NCBI RefSeq assembly: GCF_011752935.1
Contig: NZ_VWWO01000001.1
Span: 1,426,001 to 1,490,000 of the forward strand
Source: Chitinophaga sp. Cy-1792
GTDB lineage: Bacteria; Bacteroidota; Bacteroidia; Chitinophagales; Chitinophagaceae
Length of the DNA stretch: 64,000 nucleotides
Direction: 5' to 3'
Under the pieces are notes generated by a model. It did no database searches and was not told the DNA's origin. It worked only from the letters and a program-made list of their open reading frames with translations. Within the stretch, counting starts at the first letter, position 1. The number at the start of each line of letters is the position of its first letter. A program made the translations under genes and the position numbers. Shown here piece after piece: positions 1 to 7,941 of this stretch.

Positions 1-759
1 GCACAGATCAACTCTTTCGTGATCTATCCGATGATGTCCACCACCCTGGTCGATTTGTTGAAAACTTCGCAGGACAAACGTCTGTTCTACTTTGCAGAAC
101 CTACTCCTGCTCAGCTTAAAGCCGGTAAAACGATGTCAGACTTTGATGCCTATATGGGTGTAGAACCTTCTGATCAGTATACTTCTACTACCGACAAAAA
201 AGCTGCCGGTAGCTACTGTGATGTGAATAAACGTTACGTAGAAATGTACAATGCAGAACCTGTTGGCTTGCTGAACTACTGGGATGTACAGTTCCTGTTG
301 GCGGAAGCTACCGTTCGTGGCTGGATCAGCGGTACCGCCGCTGAAACCTACTACGAAAACGGTATCAAAGGCCACCTGAATTTCCTGGCGAAATATGCAC
401 CTGCATCCTATGCACATAACATGGCTATCGATGCTGCCTATATCAGCTCATTCCCTGCTACTGTTGCACTCACAGGTACTACAGAAAATCAGATCCAGCA
501 GATCATCACCCAGAAATATATCGCCGGATTCTTCCAGAATTCCGATTTCAACGCCTGGTATGAAAACAGACGTACAGGTTACCCTGTGTTCAAACTGAAC
601 AGCAGCACCAACCTGAACGTTCCATCCACCAGCTTCCCGCTGAGATGGATGTACCCTACCAATGAACTGAATTATAACTCGGACAATTTGAACGAAGCTA
701 TTCAACGTCAGTTTAAAGGCAATGATGATTGCTCACAATCCATGTGGCTCCTCCAATAA
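1..759 (+). CDS. SusD/RagB-like nutrient-binding lipoprotein, 3' part
   Basis: This is the C-terminal 252 residues of an outer-membrane SusD/RagB-type lipoprotein. The frame is open from base 1, so the start and lipobox lie outside the window. Such proteins sit on the cell surface and hand glycans or peptides to a SusC-type TonB-dependent channel. The conserved parts are a helical TPR-like stretch (LLNYWDVQFLLAEATVRGW) and the tail NLNEAIQRQFKGNDDCSQSMW, typical of the SusD-like_2 branch. The SusC partner would be expected upstream, outside the window. A terminator hairpin follows 28 bases after the stop. The family call is fairly sure; the substrate cannot be told. Confidence 0.85.
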   Translation, partial: AQINSFVIYPMMSTTLVDLLKTSQDKRLFYFAEPTPAQLKAGKTMSDFDAYMGVEPSDQYTSTTDKKAAGSYCDVNKRYVEMYNAEPVGLLNYWDVQFLLAEATVRGWISGTAAETYYENGIKGHLNFLAKYAPASYAHNMAIDAAYISSFPATVALTGTTENQIQQIITQKYIAGFFQNSDFNAWYENRRTGYPVFKLNSSTNLNVPSTSFPLRWMYPTNELNYNSDNLNEAIQRQFKGNDDCSQSMWLLQ

Positions 760-787
760 TAGGAATATATAACAAGGTTATCAGTTC

Positions 788-822
788 AAAAAAGCAGTGT
801 CGTATCTACGGCGCTGCTTTTT
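788..822 (+). terminator. Intrinsic terminator of the SusD-like gene
   Basis: The arms GCAGTGTCG and CGGCGCTGC pair over nine positions, two of them G-U in RNA. An A-run precedes the stem and TTTTTATTT follows it. Confidence 0.8.
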
Positions 823-1106
823 ATTTGTATTTTTCTGACAGATGATTATCATTTTTTAAAATCCCCATTACTTGTTAAACAATACTGTACTCTTTTTTAC
901 AACTATTAAATTTCATTTTAACCAGACGAAATTTTTTCATCTTTTTAAAAATAAAAATCAACAATAGCTTGGAAACTTTATATAGAATAGCCTCGAAAGC
1001 CCTATCCATTCGAATTGTCAATAAAAATTGAGTGCTAATAGAATTTTAACACGTAATCGGTCAAAAGAATTTCATTATTAGGAGGCACTCTATTATATTC
1101 GTCTTA
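823..1106. other. AT-rich intergenic region with an inverted repeat
   Basis: No protein gene is seen here. The stretch is very AT-rich. Near its end, GAGTGCTAATA (1030-1040) can pair with TATTA (1076-1080) plus GCACTC (1085-1090), leaving the GGAG at 1081-1084 as a bulge in the right arm. A hairpin in the leader of the next gene is possible. Confidence 0.4.
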
Positions 1107-1703
1107 ATGAAGACAAACAGGCCAATACCCTTCGAAGTACATCTGACCATTTCCGAAATTACGCAGGAACGCGTGGCCTCATTTTCTGATTGTTGCAACC
1201 GGTTGTCGGCCCGCCCCTTACTCATCGAACTCTCAAAAGGTACCTGCATTCAGCAACCAATGCTATATGCGGTATTGTCTACAAACTCCTACCAGGAAGT
1301 ATTGCAGCAGTGTGATAGTTATACAGAATCGCTGATCGCGAATGATTTTTTTGTAAAGAGAAGTAAAATAGAAATACCCGCAGATCACGCTTTTTCCTGG
1401 ATAAATGATGGAGATTACCCACCGTATTTTGAGTGGAGAGGAAAAATAGATTTTATAAAAAAAGAGGAACTGATGCGACTTTGCGAGTTGTACAATGTAC
1501 GTTTATCGCAGAACGCACTACGTAACGACCCCGATAACCGCTTCATCACCCTGCGCGAATATGCAGACGAGGAATTGTTTCAGGCAAGAGTAAAAGCGGT
1601 GAAGAACGGCCTGACTAAAGGCGGATGGAACCTGCAAAAGCAGCAGTTCGAGTACTGCATTTACGATACCAACCGCTCCATGGACGCCGGCTGGCTGGAC
1701 TAA
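1107..1703 (+). CDS. Hypothetical protein, 198 aa
   Basis: I do not recognise this family. The protein has no signal peptide or membrane segment and should be cytoplasmic. It is mixed alpha/beta in character, with a WINDGDYPPYFEWRGKIDF stretch near residue 100, and ends in a charged segment. The ATG at 1107 is the first good start; a GGAGG at 1081-1085 lies 21 bases upstream, which is too far to act as a normal ribosome binding site. The gene is convergent with the Nudix gene, with only 36 bases between the stops. Codon use looks like that of its neighbours, so it is probably a real gene. Confidence 0.6.
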   Translation: MKTNRPIPFEVHLTISEITQERVASFSDCCNRLSARPLLIELSKGTCIQQPMLYAVLSTNSYQEVLQQCDSYTESLIANDFFVKRSKIEIPADHAFSWINDGDYPPYFEWRGKIDFIKKEELMRLCELYNVRLSQNALRNDPDNRFITLREYADEELFQARVKAVKNGLTKGGWNLQKQQFEYCIYDTNRSMDAGWLD

Positions 1704-1739
1704 AAAAACTATGTTGATAACTTCGTATATACTATACCG

Positions 1740-2150
1740 TTAATCCACCAACCCATCTTCCCTAAGCTTACGAAACGCATTGATAACACCAATTACCTGG
1801 TGTTCTTCCAGTTTATATTCGGCTTCGCTGAAAAATCGGATAGCTGCAATTTCTGCGGTGGGTTGCGGTGTTTGCTGTAGCTGGCAAATGAAGGCATGCT
1901 GCTTCATCAGCACGTCTTTTTCACCGAATGCAGGGGCTTCCATGTAATAATATAGCTGCAGCTGCTCCTTGTTAAGATCGATATCCAACTCTTCTCTTAT
2001 TTCGCGGTGCAGTGCTTCGAGGTCTGTTTCTCCCGGGTCTACTTTACCTCCGGGCAGGTACCAGGCACCTTTGTTACGGCTGAAAGCCAGCATCAGCTTA
2101 CGGTTTTCTATTACTATCAGTCCTGCAGTGTTGATATATCTCATGCGCAC
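1740..2150 (-). CDS. Nudix hydrolase
   Basis: This is a small (136 aa) Nudix-family hydrolase, which would cleave a nucleoside diphosphate linked to another group. The Nudix box is intact: GGKVDPGETDLEALHREIRE followed by ELDI holds the Gx5Ex7REUxEE pattern, with the metal-binding glutamates. The length is that of a single Nudix domain. It starts 21 bases after the stop of the Crp/Fnr regulator on the same strand, so the two are probably co-transcribed. The substrate cannot be predicted. MutT-like 8-oxo-dGTPase activity is possible but not shown by the sequence. Confidence 0.85.
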   Translation of the reverse strand: MRMRYINTAGLIVIENRKLMLAFSRNKGAWYLPGGKVDPGETDLEALHREIREELDIDLNKEQLQLYYYMEAPAFGEKDVLMKQHAFICQLQQTPQPTAEIAAIRFFSEAEYKLEEHQVIGVINAFRKLREDGLVD

Positions 2151-2171
2151 AAAAATAATTCAATCCTGTAA

Positions 2172-2840
2172 CTACTGCACCAATGCCCGTAGTTTGTCCT
2201 GGTCACGTATGGTAATGGCTTTCCCTGCAACGGTGATGAAGCCTTCTTCTATCCACTCATTCAGTGTTTTGAATAAAGTTTCATAGGTGGTGCCGGCGTA
2301 CGCAGAAATTTCCTGTCTGCTCAGGTTACTCTGGATCGCACCATTTTCATCGGTGCCGAAGATATCCTGGATTTTCAACAGGGCATTTGCCATTTTGCTT
2401 TTGGCACTCATAAATACCATATCGCGCATGGCCTGCTCTGCCTTTTGCAGTTCTGAAGCATAAAAAAGTACCATATGGTACGCCAGCTCATGATTTACCA
2501 GGAGGGTGGTATGGAAAAATTCGGCGCTTATAAAGCAGGCCTCTACATCTTCTATGACAGTGGCTGTTACCGGGTAGAAATGATCCTGCCCGAGCCCGCG
2601 ATGCCCCAAAATATCTCCCGCCAGGGCAAACTTCACGATCAGGTCGCGGTTATCTTCGCCCCATTGCTTATGGACTTTCACCTTCCCTGAGTGGATAAAA
2701 TAAAAGCCTGTCACCTCTTCCGACTCCCTGAAAATCACCGTTCCCCGCTTGAATTTATGAATGGTGGCGTTCGTAGCAATGGCCGCCTGCCACTCCGGTA
2801 AGCTGTATCTGGAAAGGAAACAATGGTGGTGTTGCTGCAT
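2172..2840 (-). CDS. Crp/Fnr family transcriptional regulator
   Basis: This 222-residue regulator has an N-terminal cyclic-nucleotide-type beta-roll (about residues 20-115, with the GTVIFRESEEVTGFYFIHSG segment), a long dimer helix and a C-terminal winged helix (about 150-215: SRQEISAYAGTTYETLFKTL). No cysteine cluster like that of Fnr is present at the N-terminus. The gene is divergent from a ClC channel gene. The 106-bp gap to the likely channel start holds two copies of a TTATTGC-N4-G(C/T)AATA palindrome, one of them 13 bases upstream of this start codon, so it probably regulates itself and the channel. A Nudix gene follows in the same transcript. The effector is unknown. Confidence 0.88.
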   Translation of the reverse strand: MQQHHHCFLSRYSLPEWQAAIATNATIHKFKRGTVIFRESEEVTGFYFIHSGKVKVHKQWGEDNRDLIVKFALAGDILGHRGLGQDHFYPVTATVIEDVEACFISAEFFHTTLLVNHELAYHMVLFYASELQKAEQAMRDMVFMSAKSKMANALLKIQDIFGTDENGAIQSNLSRQEISAYAGTTYETLFKTLNEWIEEGFITVAGKAITIRDQDKLRALVQ

Positions 2841-2853
2841 AATTATATATGTA

Positions 2854-2873
2854 TTTATTGCGATGGCAATAAA
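2854..2873. promoter_or_regulatory. Candidate Crp/Fnr operator 1 (perfect palindrome)
   Basis: TTTATTGCGATGGCAATAAA is a perfect 8-4-8 palindrome, the size and spacing of Crp/Fnr-family sites. It lies 13 bases upstream of the Crp/Fnr gene start. A second, slightly degenerate copy sits 52 bp away (centre to centre), about five helical turns. Confidence 0.6.
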
Positions 2874-2905
2874 ATTATCTTAAAAAATAATTAAAAAGAT
2901 GAATT

Positions 2906-2929
2906 TTTATTGCCAAGGTAATACTTTTG
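2906..2929 (+). promoter_or_regulatory. Candidate Crp/Fnr operator 2 overlapping a -7 box
   Basis: TTTATTGC-CAAG-GTAATA (2906-2923) matches five of the six inner positions of the operator 1 palindrome in its right arm. It overlaps a Bacteroidota -7 box, TACTTTTG, at 2922-2929. A bound regulator would sit on the channel promoter, so repression is the simplest reading. No clear -33 TTTG was found. Confidence 0.5.
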
Positions 2930-2946
2930 TAGTCAAATTAAAGTTA

Positions 2947-4653
2947 ATGAAGCACAAAAATATGAACGAAACAATATCCATCGCTCCTTCTCTGGATGGG
3001 CACGCCTACGACCCGGAGAAAACAGCAATGGATAAAACCATTTCCGGAAGACTCTTTTATCTGACCATACAGGCCGTGGTAAACGCCTTCATTATCGGAC
3101 TCATTGCCAAGGTACTGGTATTATTAATCAATCTCATCACCAATATCTCTTTTTACGGCAAGTTTTCAGCTGCCGAAGCAAGTCCTGCCCATAACACATT
3201 GGGATTATGGGTAATATTTATACCCATCATTGGCTCCATCATAATCGGTATCATGGCAAGATTAGGCTCAGCTGCCATCCGCGGCCATGGTATCCCGGAA
3301 GCAATGGAGCAGGTACTCACCAATGAAAGCCGTATCAAGCCTATCATTACCATCCTGAAACCTTTATCCGCCGCTATTTCTATAGGTACCGGCGGTCCCT
3401 TCGGTGCGGAAGGTCCCATTATCTCTACCGGTGGTGCTTTCGGCTCATTCACCGGACAGATCATGCGCATTTCTCCCAACGAGCGTAAAATCATGCTGAC
3501 GGCAGGTGCCACCTCCGGTATGGCGGCCATATTCGGTACGCCTGTAGCAGCGGTACTGCTGGCGATAGAATTATTGCTGTTCGAGTTTTCCCCTAAAAGT
3601 ATTATCCCGGTTGCCATGGCATGTGCTACAGGTACGGCCATGCATATCTGGTTATTCGGCAGTGGGCCTGTGTTTCCGATGCCGGTGCTGCAAGCCCCTA
3701 CGGCGCAGGCGCTGATATGGTACGTGGTGGGCGGCGCCATCATTGGCGTGCTGGCGGCACTGGTATCAAAAAGCATCTATGCAGTGGAAGACCTCTTTGA
3801 AAAACTGCCTATACACTGGATGTGGTGGCCAGCCATAGGTGCAGTAGCCATTGGTGTTACAGGCTATTTCGCGCCATACACGCTGGGAGTGGGATATAAT
3901 AATATCACCGCATTGCTGGGAGGTTCACTACCCCTGAAAATGGTACTGGGGTTATGTTTCCTGAAATTTATTTCCTGGGCTATTTCCCTCGGTAGTGGTA
4001 CCAGCGGTGGTACACTGGCGCCATTATTAACCATCGGCGGTGCTACGGGCATCTTATTTGGGATGATCGTCCTGCACTTCTTCCCGGAAAGTCAGATTAA
4101 CCTGCCTACCTGCGCGCTGATCGGTATGGCTGCTATGTTTGCCGGCGCTGCAAGAGCCTTGCTGACAGCGGTTATTTTTGCCTTCGAAGTCACCATGCAG
4201 CCACATGGACTATTACCTTTACTGGGCGCTTGTGCTGCTTCTTACTTTGTATCCTTTTTCCTGATGAAAGGCAGTATCATGACCGAGAAAATTCAGCGTC
4301 GCGGAGTGGCTACGCCGCATTCTTTTGAACCGGATGTATTGTCGCAGCTTCCTGTGAGCGAGGCTATGGCCAATGCTTCCCAGGAAGATGAACAGGTAGA
4401 TACCGCTGTTTATATCTACCCGACAGCAAAACTCAATCAGGCGGTGGAACTGATAAGCGCGTACAAACTGCCGGTATTACCCGTGCTCAATCCGGACGAT
4501 AATACACTGATTGGTATTGTTACACCGCAAACTATCTTTAACGCCTATACGGAATTCAGACAGGCAGGAGATCGTTATCAGCAGGTGATTTCCATTAAGA
4601 GAAGAAGAAATAAATTACTGGTAAGAGGTAAGAAAATCTTTAATCAGAAATAA
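2947..4653 (+). CDS. ClC-type chloride channel/transporter with CBS tail
   Basis: This is an integral-membrane ClC protein of about 568 residues. The selectivity-filter motifs are present: GHGIPEAM, GTGGPFGAEGPI (with the gating glutamate) and GSGTSGGTLAPLL. Roughly the last 110 residues are cytoplasmic and hold a CBS-like region (YKLPVLPVLNPDDNTLIGIV). An in-frame ATG at 2899 exists, but it lies upstream of the likely -7 box at 2922-2929. I therefore prefer 2947; 2962 is also possible. The gene is divergent from a Crp/Fnr regulator and probably under its control. Whether it works as a channel or an H+/Cl- exchanger cannot be told, though the gating glutamate fits an exchanger. Confidence 0.88.
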   Translation: MKHKNMNETISIAPSLDGHAYDPEKTAMDKTISGRLFYLTIQAVVNAFIIGLIAKVLVLLINLITNISFYGKFSAAEASPAHNTLGLWVIFIPIIGSIIIGIMARLGSAAIRGHGIPEAMEQVLTNESRIKPIITILKPLSAAISIGTGGPFGAEGPIISTGGAFGSFTGQIMRISPNERKIMLTAGATSGMAAIFGTPVAAVLLAIELLLFEFSPKSIIPVAMACATGTAMHIWLFGSGPVFPMPVLQAPTAQALIWYVVGGAIIGVLAALVSKSIYAVEDLFEKLPIHWMWWPAIGAVAIGVTGYFAPYTLGVGYNNITALLGGSLPLKMVLGLCFLKFISWAISLGSGTSGGTLAPLLTIGGATGILFGMIVLHFFPESQINLPTCALIGMAAMFAGAARALLTAVIFAFEVTMQPHGLLPLLGACAASYFVSFFLMKGSIMTEKIQRRGVATPHSFEPDVLSQLPVSEAMANASQEDEQVDTAVYIYPTAKLNQAVELISAYKLPVLPVLNPDDNTLIGIVTPQTIFNAYTEFRQAGDRYQQVISIKRRRNKLLVRGKKIFNQK

Positions 4654-4684
4654 ATAGCCGGGGTTAACTCATTCGAATAGCATA

Positions 4685-4749
4685 GGGATAAATAGGTAAT
4701 TCTGGTCGCAAATAAAGAAATATTTGTGAACAGAATTACCCTTTATCCC
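4685..4749. repeat. Long near-perfect hairpin between convergent genes
   Basis: The arms GGGATAAATAGGTAATTCTG (from 4685) and CAGAATTACCCTTTATCCC (to 4749) pair almost fully. The pairing continues inward (GTCGCAAATA with TATTTGTGAA), giving a stem of about 30 bp and a loop of a few bases. It lies between the ClC and flavin-reductase stops and could terminate both. It lacks a good T-run and is longer than a usual terminator, so a small mobile palindrome is an alternative. Confidence 0.6.
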
Positions 4750-4787
4750 AAAATGGTATATAAGTGTGATGTTTTAAATCCGTAAAA

Positions 4788-5369
4788 TCAGGCCTGCATC
4801 ATGGGTGGCGGTTGCAGGAAAGTAAGGTCGCTGTTTCCTTGTACAGCGGCTATGGTGGCATCTATTAGCTTGTTTATTTTTTCGGAAGTTTCCGTGTTGG
4901 TAATATTTCCCGCCGTATCGATCTTCGTTTTTACGGCAGATATAACCAACTGCATATCTTCACTGATGCTCGATTCAATGATCAGCAGTGTGCCCAGGAG
5001 CGACTTATGCGCATGAAATCCCGCTGTACCGGCAGTGATCAATGCTACAGGTTTCTGACTGAAGGCCATATTGGAAACCGCCCAGTCCAGCGCATTTTTT
5101 AATACGCCCGGCACCCCGATGGCATATTCCGGTGTACAGATCAGTACGGCGTCTGCGGCACGAACAGCTTCCCTGAAAGCAGTCACCGACGCGGGCGGCG
5201 TTTCATTGTCAATATCCGGATTAAAAAAAGGTAAGGTGGTGAGATCATCAAAAAAAGTAACAGCAATCTTATCTGCATATTTTTTTGTGATACCATGTAT
5301 CAGCTGATGGTTAGATGATTGAGCGCGTGTACTGCCTGATATGGCGAGTACGGATATTTTTTCTTTCAT
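4788..5369 (-). CDS. NADPH-dependent FMN reductase family protein
   Basis: This 193-residue flavodoxin-like protein would use NAD(P)H and FMN to reduce flavins, quinones or similar compounds in the cytoplasm. The FMN phosphate loop is near the N-terminus (ISGSTRAQSSNHQLI), and the family signature TPEYAIGVPGVLKNALDW is at about residue 80-98. The length is normal for the family. It is convergent with the ClC gene and divergent from the small ABC system, with 131 bases between the starts. It looks like an independent transcription unit. Confidence 0.87.
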   Translation of the reverse strand: MKEKISVLAISGSTRAQSSNHQLIHGITKKYADKIAVTFFDDLTTLPFFNPDIDNETPPASVTAFREAVRAADAVLICTPEYAIGVPGVLKNALDWAVSNMAFSQKPVALITAGTAGFHAHKSLLGTLLIIESSISEDMQLVISAVKTKIDTAGNITNTETSEKINKLIDATIAAVQGNSDLTFLQPPPMMQA

Positions 5370-5500
5370 AAGATGCGAAATCCTTTACAAGGTAGCTATT
5401 GACCAGTTAGAACAATATCTGCAATATCTATCTGCCTATAGAAGATAAGAATAACCTACGTGGCATTGTTATTGTTGCTATCTGCCGCAATATAATTCCC

Positions 5501-5857
5501 ATGAAGCCAACCCAAAACCTGTACTTTTTGTGGCATTACTATCGTGCGATCAACCTGCCCAACTATGCGTTTTCCATATTTCTTGCATTGTTGGCGGTGC
5601 CAGTCACGCCCAAACTACCTTATATGGAAGCCGGTAATAGTGCATCGTCCTTGTCGGTAATACTCAGAGCCTTTGTAATTGCTATGCTTACCGGAGGGTT
5701 TCTGTTGTCATTGTTCTTATTTGAACGACGCAGAAAAAATCAATACTATTTCTACCACAACAAAGGCTATTCTAAATTTCAGCTGATCGGATTTGCCTAT
5801 GGTATAAACCTGTTGATAGGTTTTCTATTACTGTTACTATTTATAATTTTTTATTAA
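5501..5857 (+). CDS. Small three-helix membrane protein, partner of an ABC ATPase
   Basis: This 118-residue protein has three predicted membrane helices (about residues 17-38, 53-74 and 95-118) and a basic cytoplasmic stretch (FERRRKNQYYF) between helices two and three. I do not recognise the family. Its stop codon is one base before the ATG of the ABC ATPase, so the two are almost certainly translated together. The arrangement suggests that it anchors or forms the membrane part of a very small ABC transporter. At 118 residues it is well below the usual permease size, and other subunits may be encoded elsewhere. Confidence 0.65.
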   Translation: MKPTQNLYFLWHYYRAINLPNYAFSIFLALLAVPVTPKLPYMEAGNSASSLSVILRAFVIAMLTGGFLLSLFLFERRRKNQYYFYHNKGYSKFQLIGFAYGINLLIGFLLLLLFIIFY

Positions 5858-5858
5858 G

Positions 5859-6542
5859 ATGCCGGTACATATTTTAAGAGCAGATAGTATCATTAAAAAC
5901 TACGGGAAACGTACATTACTCAGGGATTGTCAATTGTCATGTAAAACCGGTGAGGTAGTAGGTTTGCTGGGAAGAAACGGTTGTGGGAAATCTACTTTAT
6001 TAAAAATAATTTTTGGCACCTGCGATGCACTAAACAGGTATGTAAGTATTGATGAAGAAGCACTTCCTACGCCTTATGCTACAGGAAAGAATCTGGCGTA
6101 TCTGCCACAGGAAGGCTTTCTTCCCACCAATATTACGGTGGGAGAAATAATTGATGTATATCTCGAAGATATAAGTGCGGCTAACCAGGTAAAGGCACAT
6201 CCCCGTGTAGCTCCTCATCTGGAACTGAGGCGGGACGAGCTTTCCGGCGGAACCCTGCGTATATTGGAAATACTCCTGGTAATACACCTGGATGTAAAGT
6301 TCGTTTTGCTGGATGAACCTTTTAACGGCGTAGAACCGATTTATGTAGATGAAATTATAGGCTTGCTAGAATCTTATCGCGACAACAAAGGATTTATTAT
6401 TACAGATCATAATTATATGGATATTATCAGGGCGAGTGATAAAATTATATTGTTGTCGGATGGTATTTGCAGATCTATAAAAGATACCAGTGAGTTAGAA
6501 AAGTATGATTATGTTCCTTTAGGAACGTTTGACCAGCCTTAG
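5859..6542 (+). CDS. ABC transporter ATP-binding protein
   Basis: This 227-residue ATPase has an intact core: Walker A GRNGCGKST at residues 38-46, Q-loop YLPQEG, signature LSGGTLR, Walker B FVLLDEPF followed by NGVEP, and switch ITDHNY. The DEPFNGVEP and TDHNY segments recall LptB-type and branched-chain amino-acid ATPases more than drug exporters. It follows the 118-aa membrane protein after one base. Its 3' end overlaps the end of the convergent DUF4184 gene by 24 bases. The substrate is unknown. Confidence 0.85.
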   Translation: MPVHILRADSIIKNYGKRTLLRDCQLSCKTGEVVGLLGRNGCGKSTLLKIIFGTCDALNRYVSIDEEALPTPYATGKNLAYLPQEGFLPTNITVGEIIDVYLEDISAANQVKAHPRVAPHLELRRDELSGGTLRILEILLVIHLDVKFVLLDEPFNGVEPIYVDEIIGLLESYRDNKGFIITDHNYMDIIRASDKIILLSDGICRSIKDTSELEKYDYVPLGTFDQP

Positions 6543-7253
6543 CTTATAAATGGCTGCCATGGCGATGTAGCCATACATGACACCTCCAAGTATTATCGCC
6601 AGGTAATCCAGTCCTTTGCAATTGATATAATGTACTTTTTCGTTGATGAACAATATCAGGAAAGAGAATATGGCAGTACCACCCCAGAAAAAAAGTGTAT
6701 CCTTCAACGTTATATGTGGTAGCGGTTTTTTAACAGGAATTTTAAAGAAATAGTAAAAGAGTATAAATAATCCCGCAACGGAAGTTGCATACTGCATCAG
6801 GTACCAGTTAGGTTGTTTGCCGGAATGTTTTTGCAGGAAAGGAATCAGTTGCACAAAATATCCCTGCTCATGCGTAAAGGCATCGAGGAAGAGATGGGAA
6901 AAGACGCCCACCATGACAGAACAAATTACCACCAGGAAATGCTGACAGAAATACTGGTGCCAGTTGAAGAAGCGGTATCTCCGGATTCTTGCTGCGGCAA
7001 AAGGCGGCGCATATTCCATAATGGGGTATCGCCACCAGTGGTGCCAGGCGTAGGCGAGGAGTATCGCCAGTGGCAGATCATAAATTATTATCCCCGGAAA
7101 ATGATGACCATCGTCAGCATAGGGGTTCAATCTGAAAAAGTACAGGAAATCAGGTACCATACTCCCTATTATCAGCCCGCTTAGGGAGGCAAATCTTTTT
7201 GGTAACCGGTATAGCGGCGCCACAATGGCCGCATGGGATATAGTAAATGGCAT
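6519..7253 (-). CDS. DUF4184 family membrane protein
   Basis: This 244-residue membrane protein opens with MPFTISHAAIVAPL and then has GSMVPDFLYFF, the hallmark of the DUF4184 family. It has about five or six membrane helices. Histidine and aspartate residues in the helices (FSHLFLDAFTH) resemble the metal-dependent membrane-bound hydrolase group related to YdjM. The biochemical function of the family is not established. The 3' end overlaps the ABC ATPase gene by 24 bases on the opposite strand. The start at 7253 gives the canonical N-terminus. Confidence 0.82.
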   Translation of the reverse strand: MPFTISHAAIVAPLYRLPKRFASLSGLIIGSMVPDFLYFFRLNPYADDGHHFPGIIIYDLPLAILLAYAWHHWWRYPIMEYAPPFAAARIRRYRFFNWHQYFCQHFLVVICSVMVGVFSHLFLDAFTHEQGYFVQLIPFLQKHSGKQPNWYLMQYATSVAGLFILFYYFFKIPVKKPLPHITLKDTLFFWGGTAIFSFLILFINEKVHYINCKGLDYLAIILGGVMYGYIAMAAIYKLRLVKRS

Positions 7254-7386
7254 GCAGGCTCGGTTAATTAATTAGTGTAACAGATTTTGCCCTGTCGACG
7301 GAAAATCGTCCATCATTATCGGCAATTTATCCAATTATTCGAACGTTATACTATTTAATTTTACGAAATATTAAAAAAGATGAACC

Positions 7387-7911
7387 ATGACTACCTGGAA
7401 AATTGATGAATCACACAGCGAAATCGGATTTAAGGTGAAACACCTGATGATTACCAACGTAAGTGGCTATTTCACCCGTTTCAGTGGTGAAGTATTGACA
7501 GAGAGCGAAGACTTTCATGACGCGACGATTAATTTTGAAGCAGAAGCAAACAGTATCGACACACAAAACAGCCAGCGCGATGAGCACCTGAAAAACGGAG
7601 AGTTCTTTGACGCGGGCACCTTCCCGAAAATCAGTTTCAAATCTAAAAAGGTAAAAAAAGTAGATGGCGACCGCTACAAGCTGCTTGGCGACCTGACCAT
7701 TAAAGGACAGACACACCCCATTGAGCTGGATGTAGAACATGGCGGTGTTACCGTGGACCCATGGGGCCAACAAAAAGCCGGATTCGCCCTGAAAGGCCGT
7801 CTGCACAGAACCGATTTCGGCTTACGCTGGAACGCTACCACAGAAGCCGGCGGCATCGTACTCAGCGATGAAGTTAAGCTCCTGATGGAAGTGCAACTGG
7901 TGAAATCTTAG
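7387..7911 (+). CDS. YceI family protein (no signal peptide)
   Basis: This 174-residue lipocalin-like YceI protein starts directly with TWKIDESHSEIGFKVKHLM, the conserved first strands, and has no export signal, so it should be cytoplasmic. YceI proteins bind isoprenoid or other lipophilic molecules in a beta-barrel; the physiological role is usually unknown. A second YceI gene, this one with a signal peptide, lies 1.4 kb downstream on the other strand. The helicase gene starts 31 bases after this stop, with its own -7 box in the gap. Confidence 0.9.
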   Translation: MTTWKIDESHSEIGFKVKHLMITNVSGYFTRFSGEVLTESEDFHDATINFEAEANSIDTQNSQRDEHLKNGEFFDAGTFPKISFKSKKVKKVDGDRYKLLGDLTIKGQTHPIELDVEHGGVTVDPWGQQKAGFALKGRLHRTDFGLRWNATTEAGGIVLSDEVKLLMEVQLVKS

Positions 7912-7929
7912 GAATCACACCATTCTTCT

Positions 7930-7937
7930 TATCTTTG
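7930..7937 (+). promoter_or_regulatory. -7 promoter box directly before the helicase start
   Basis: TATCTTTG matches the Bacteroidota -7 consensus TAnnTTTG exactly and ends only four bases before the helicase ATG at 7942. Transcription would start at or very near the ATG, giving a leaderless or almost leaderless mRNA. No clear -33 TTTG was found. Confidence 0.45.
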
Positions 7938-7941
7938 GCGC

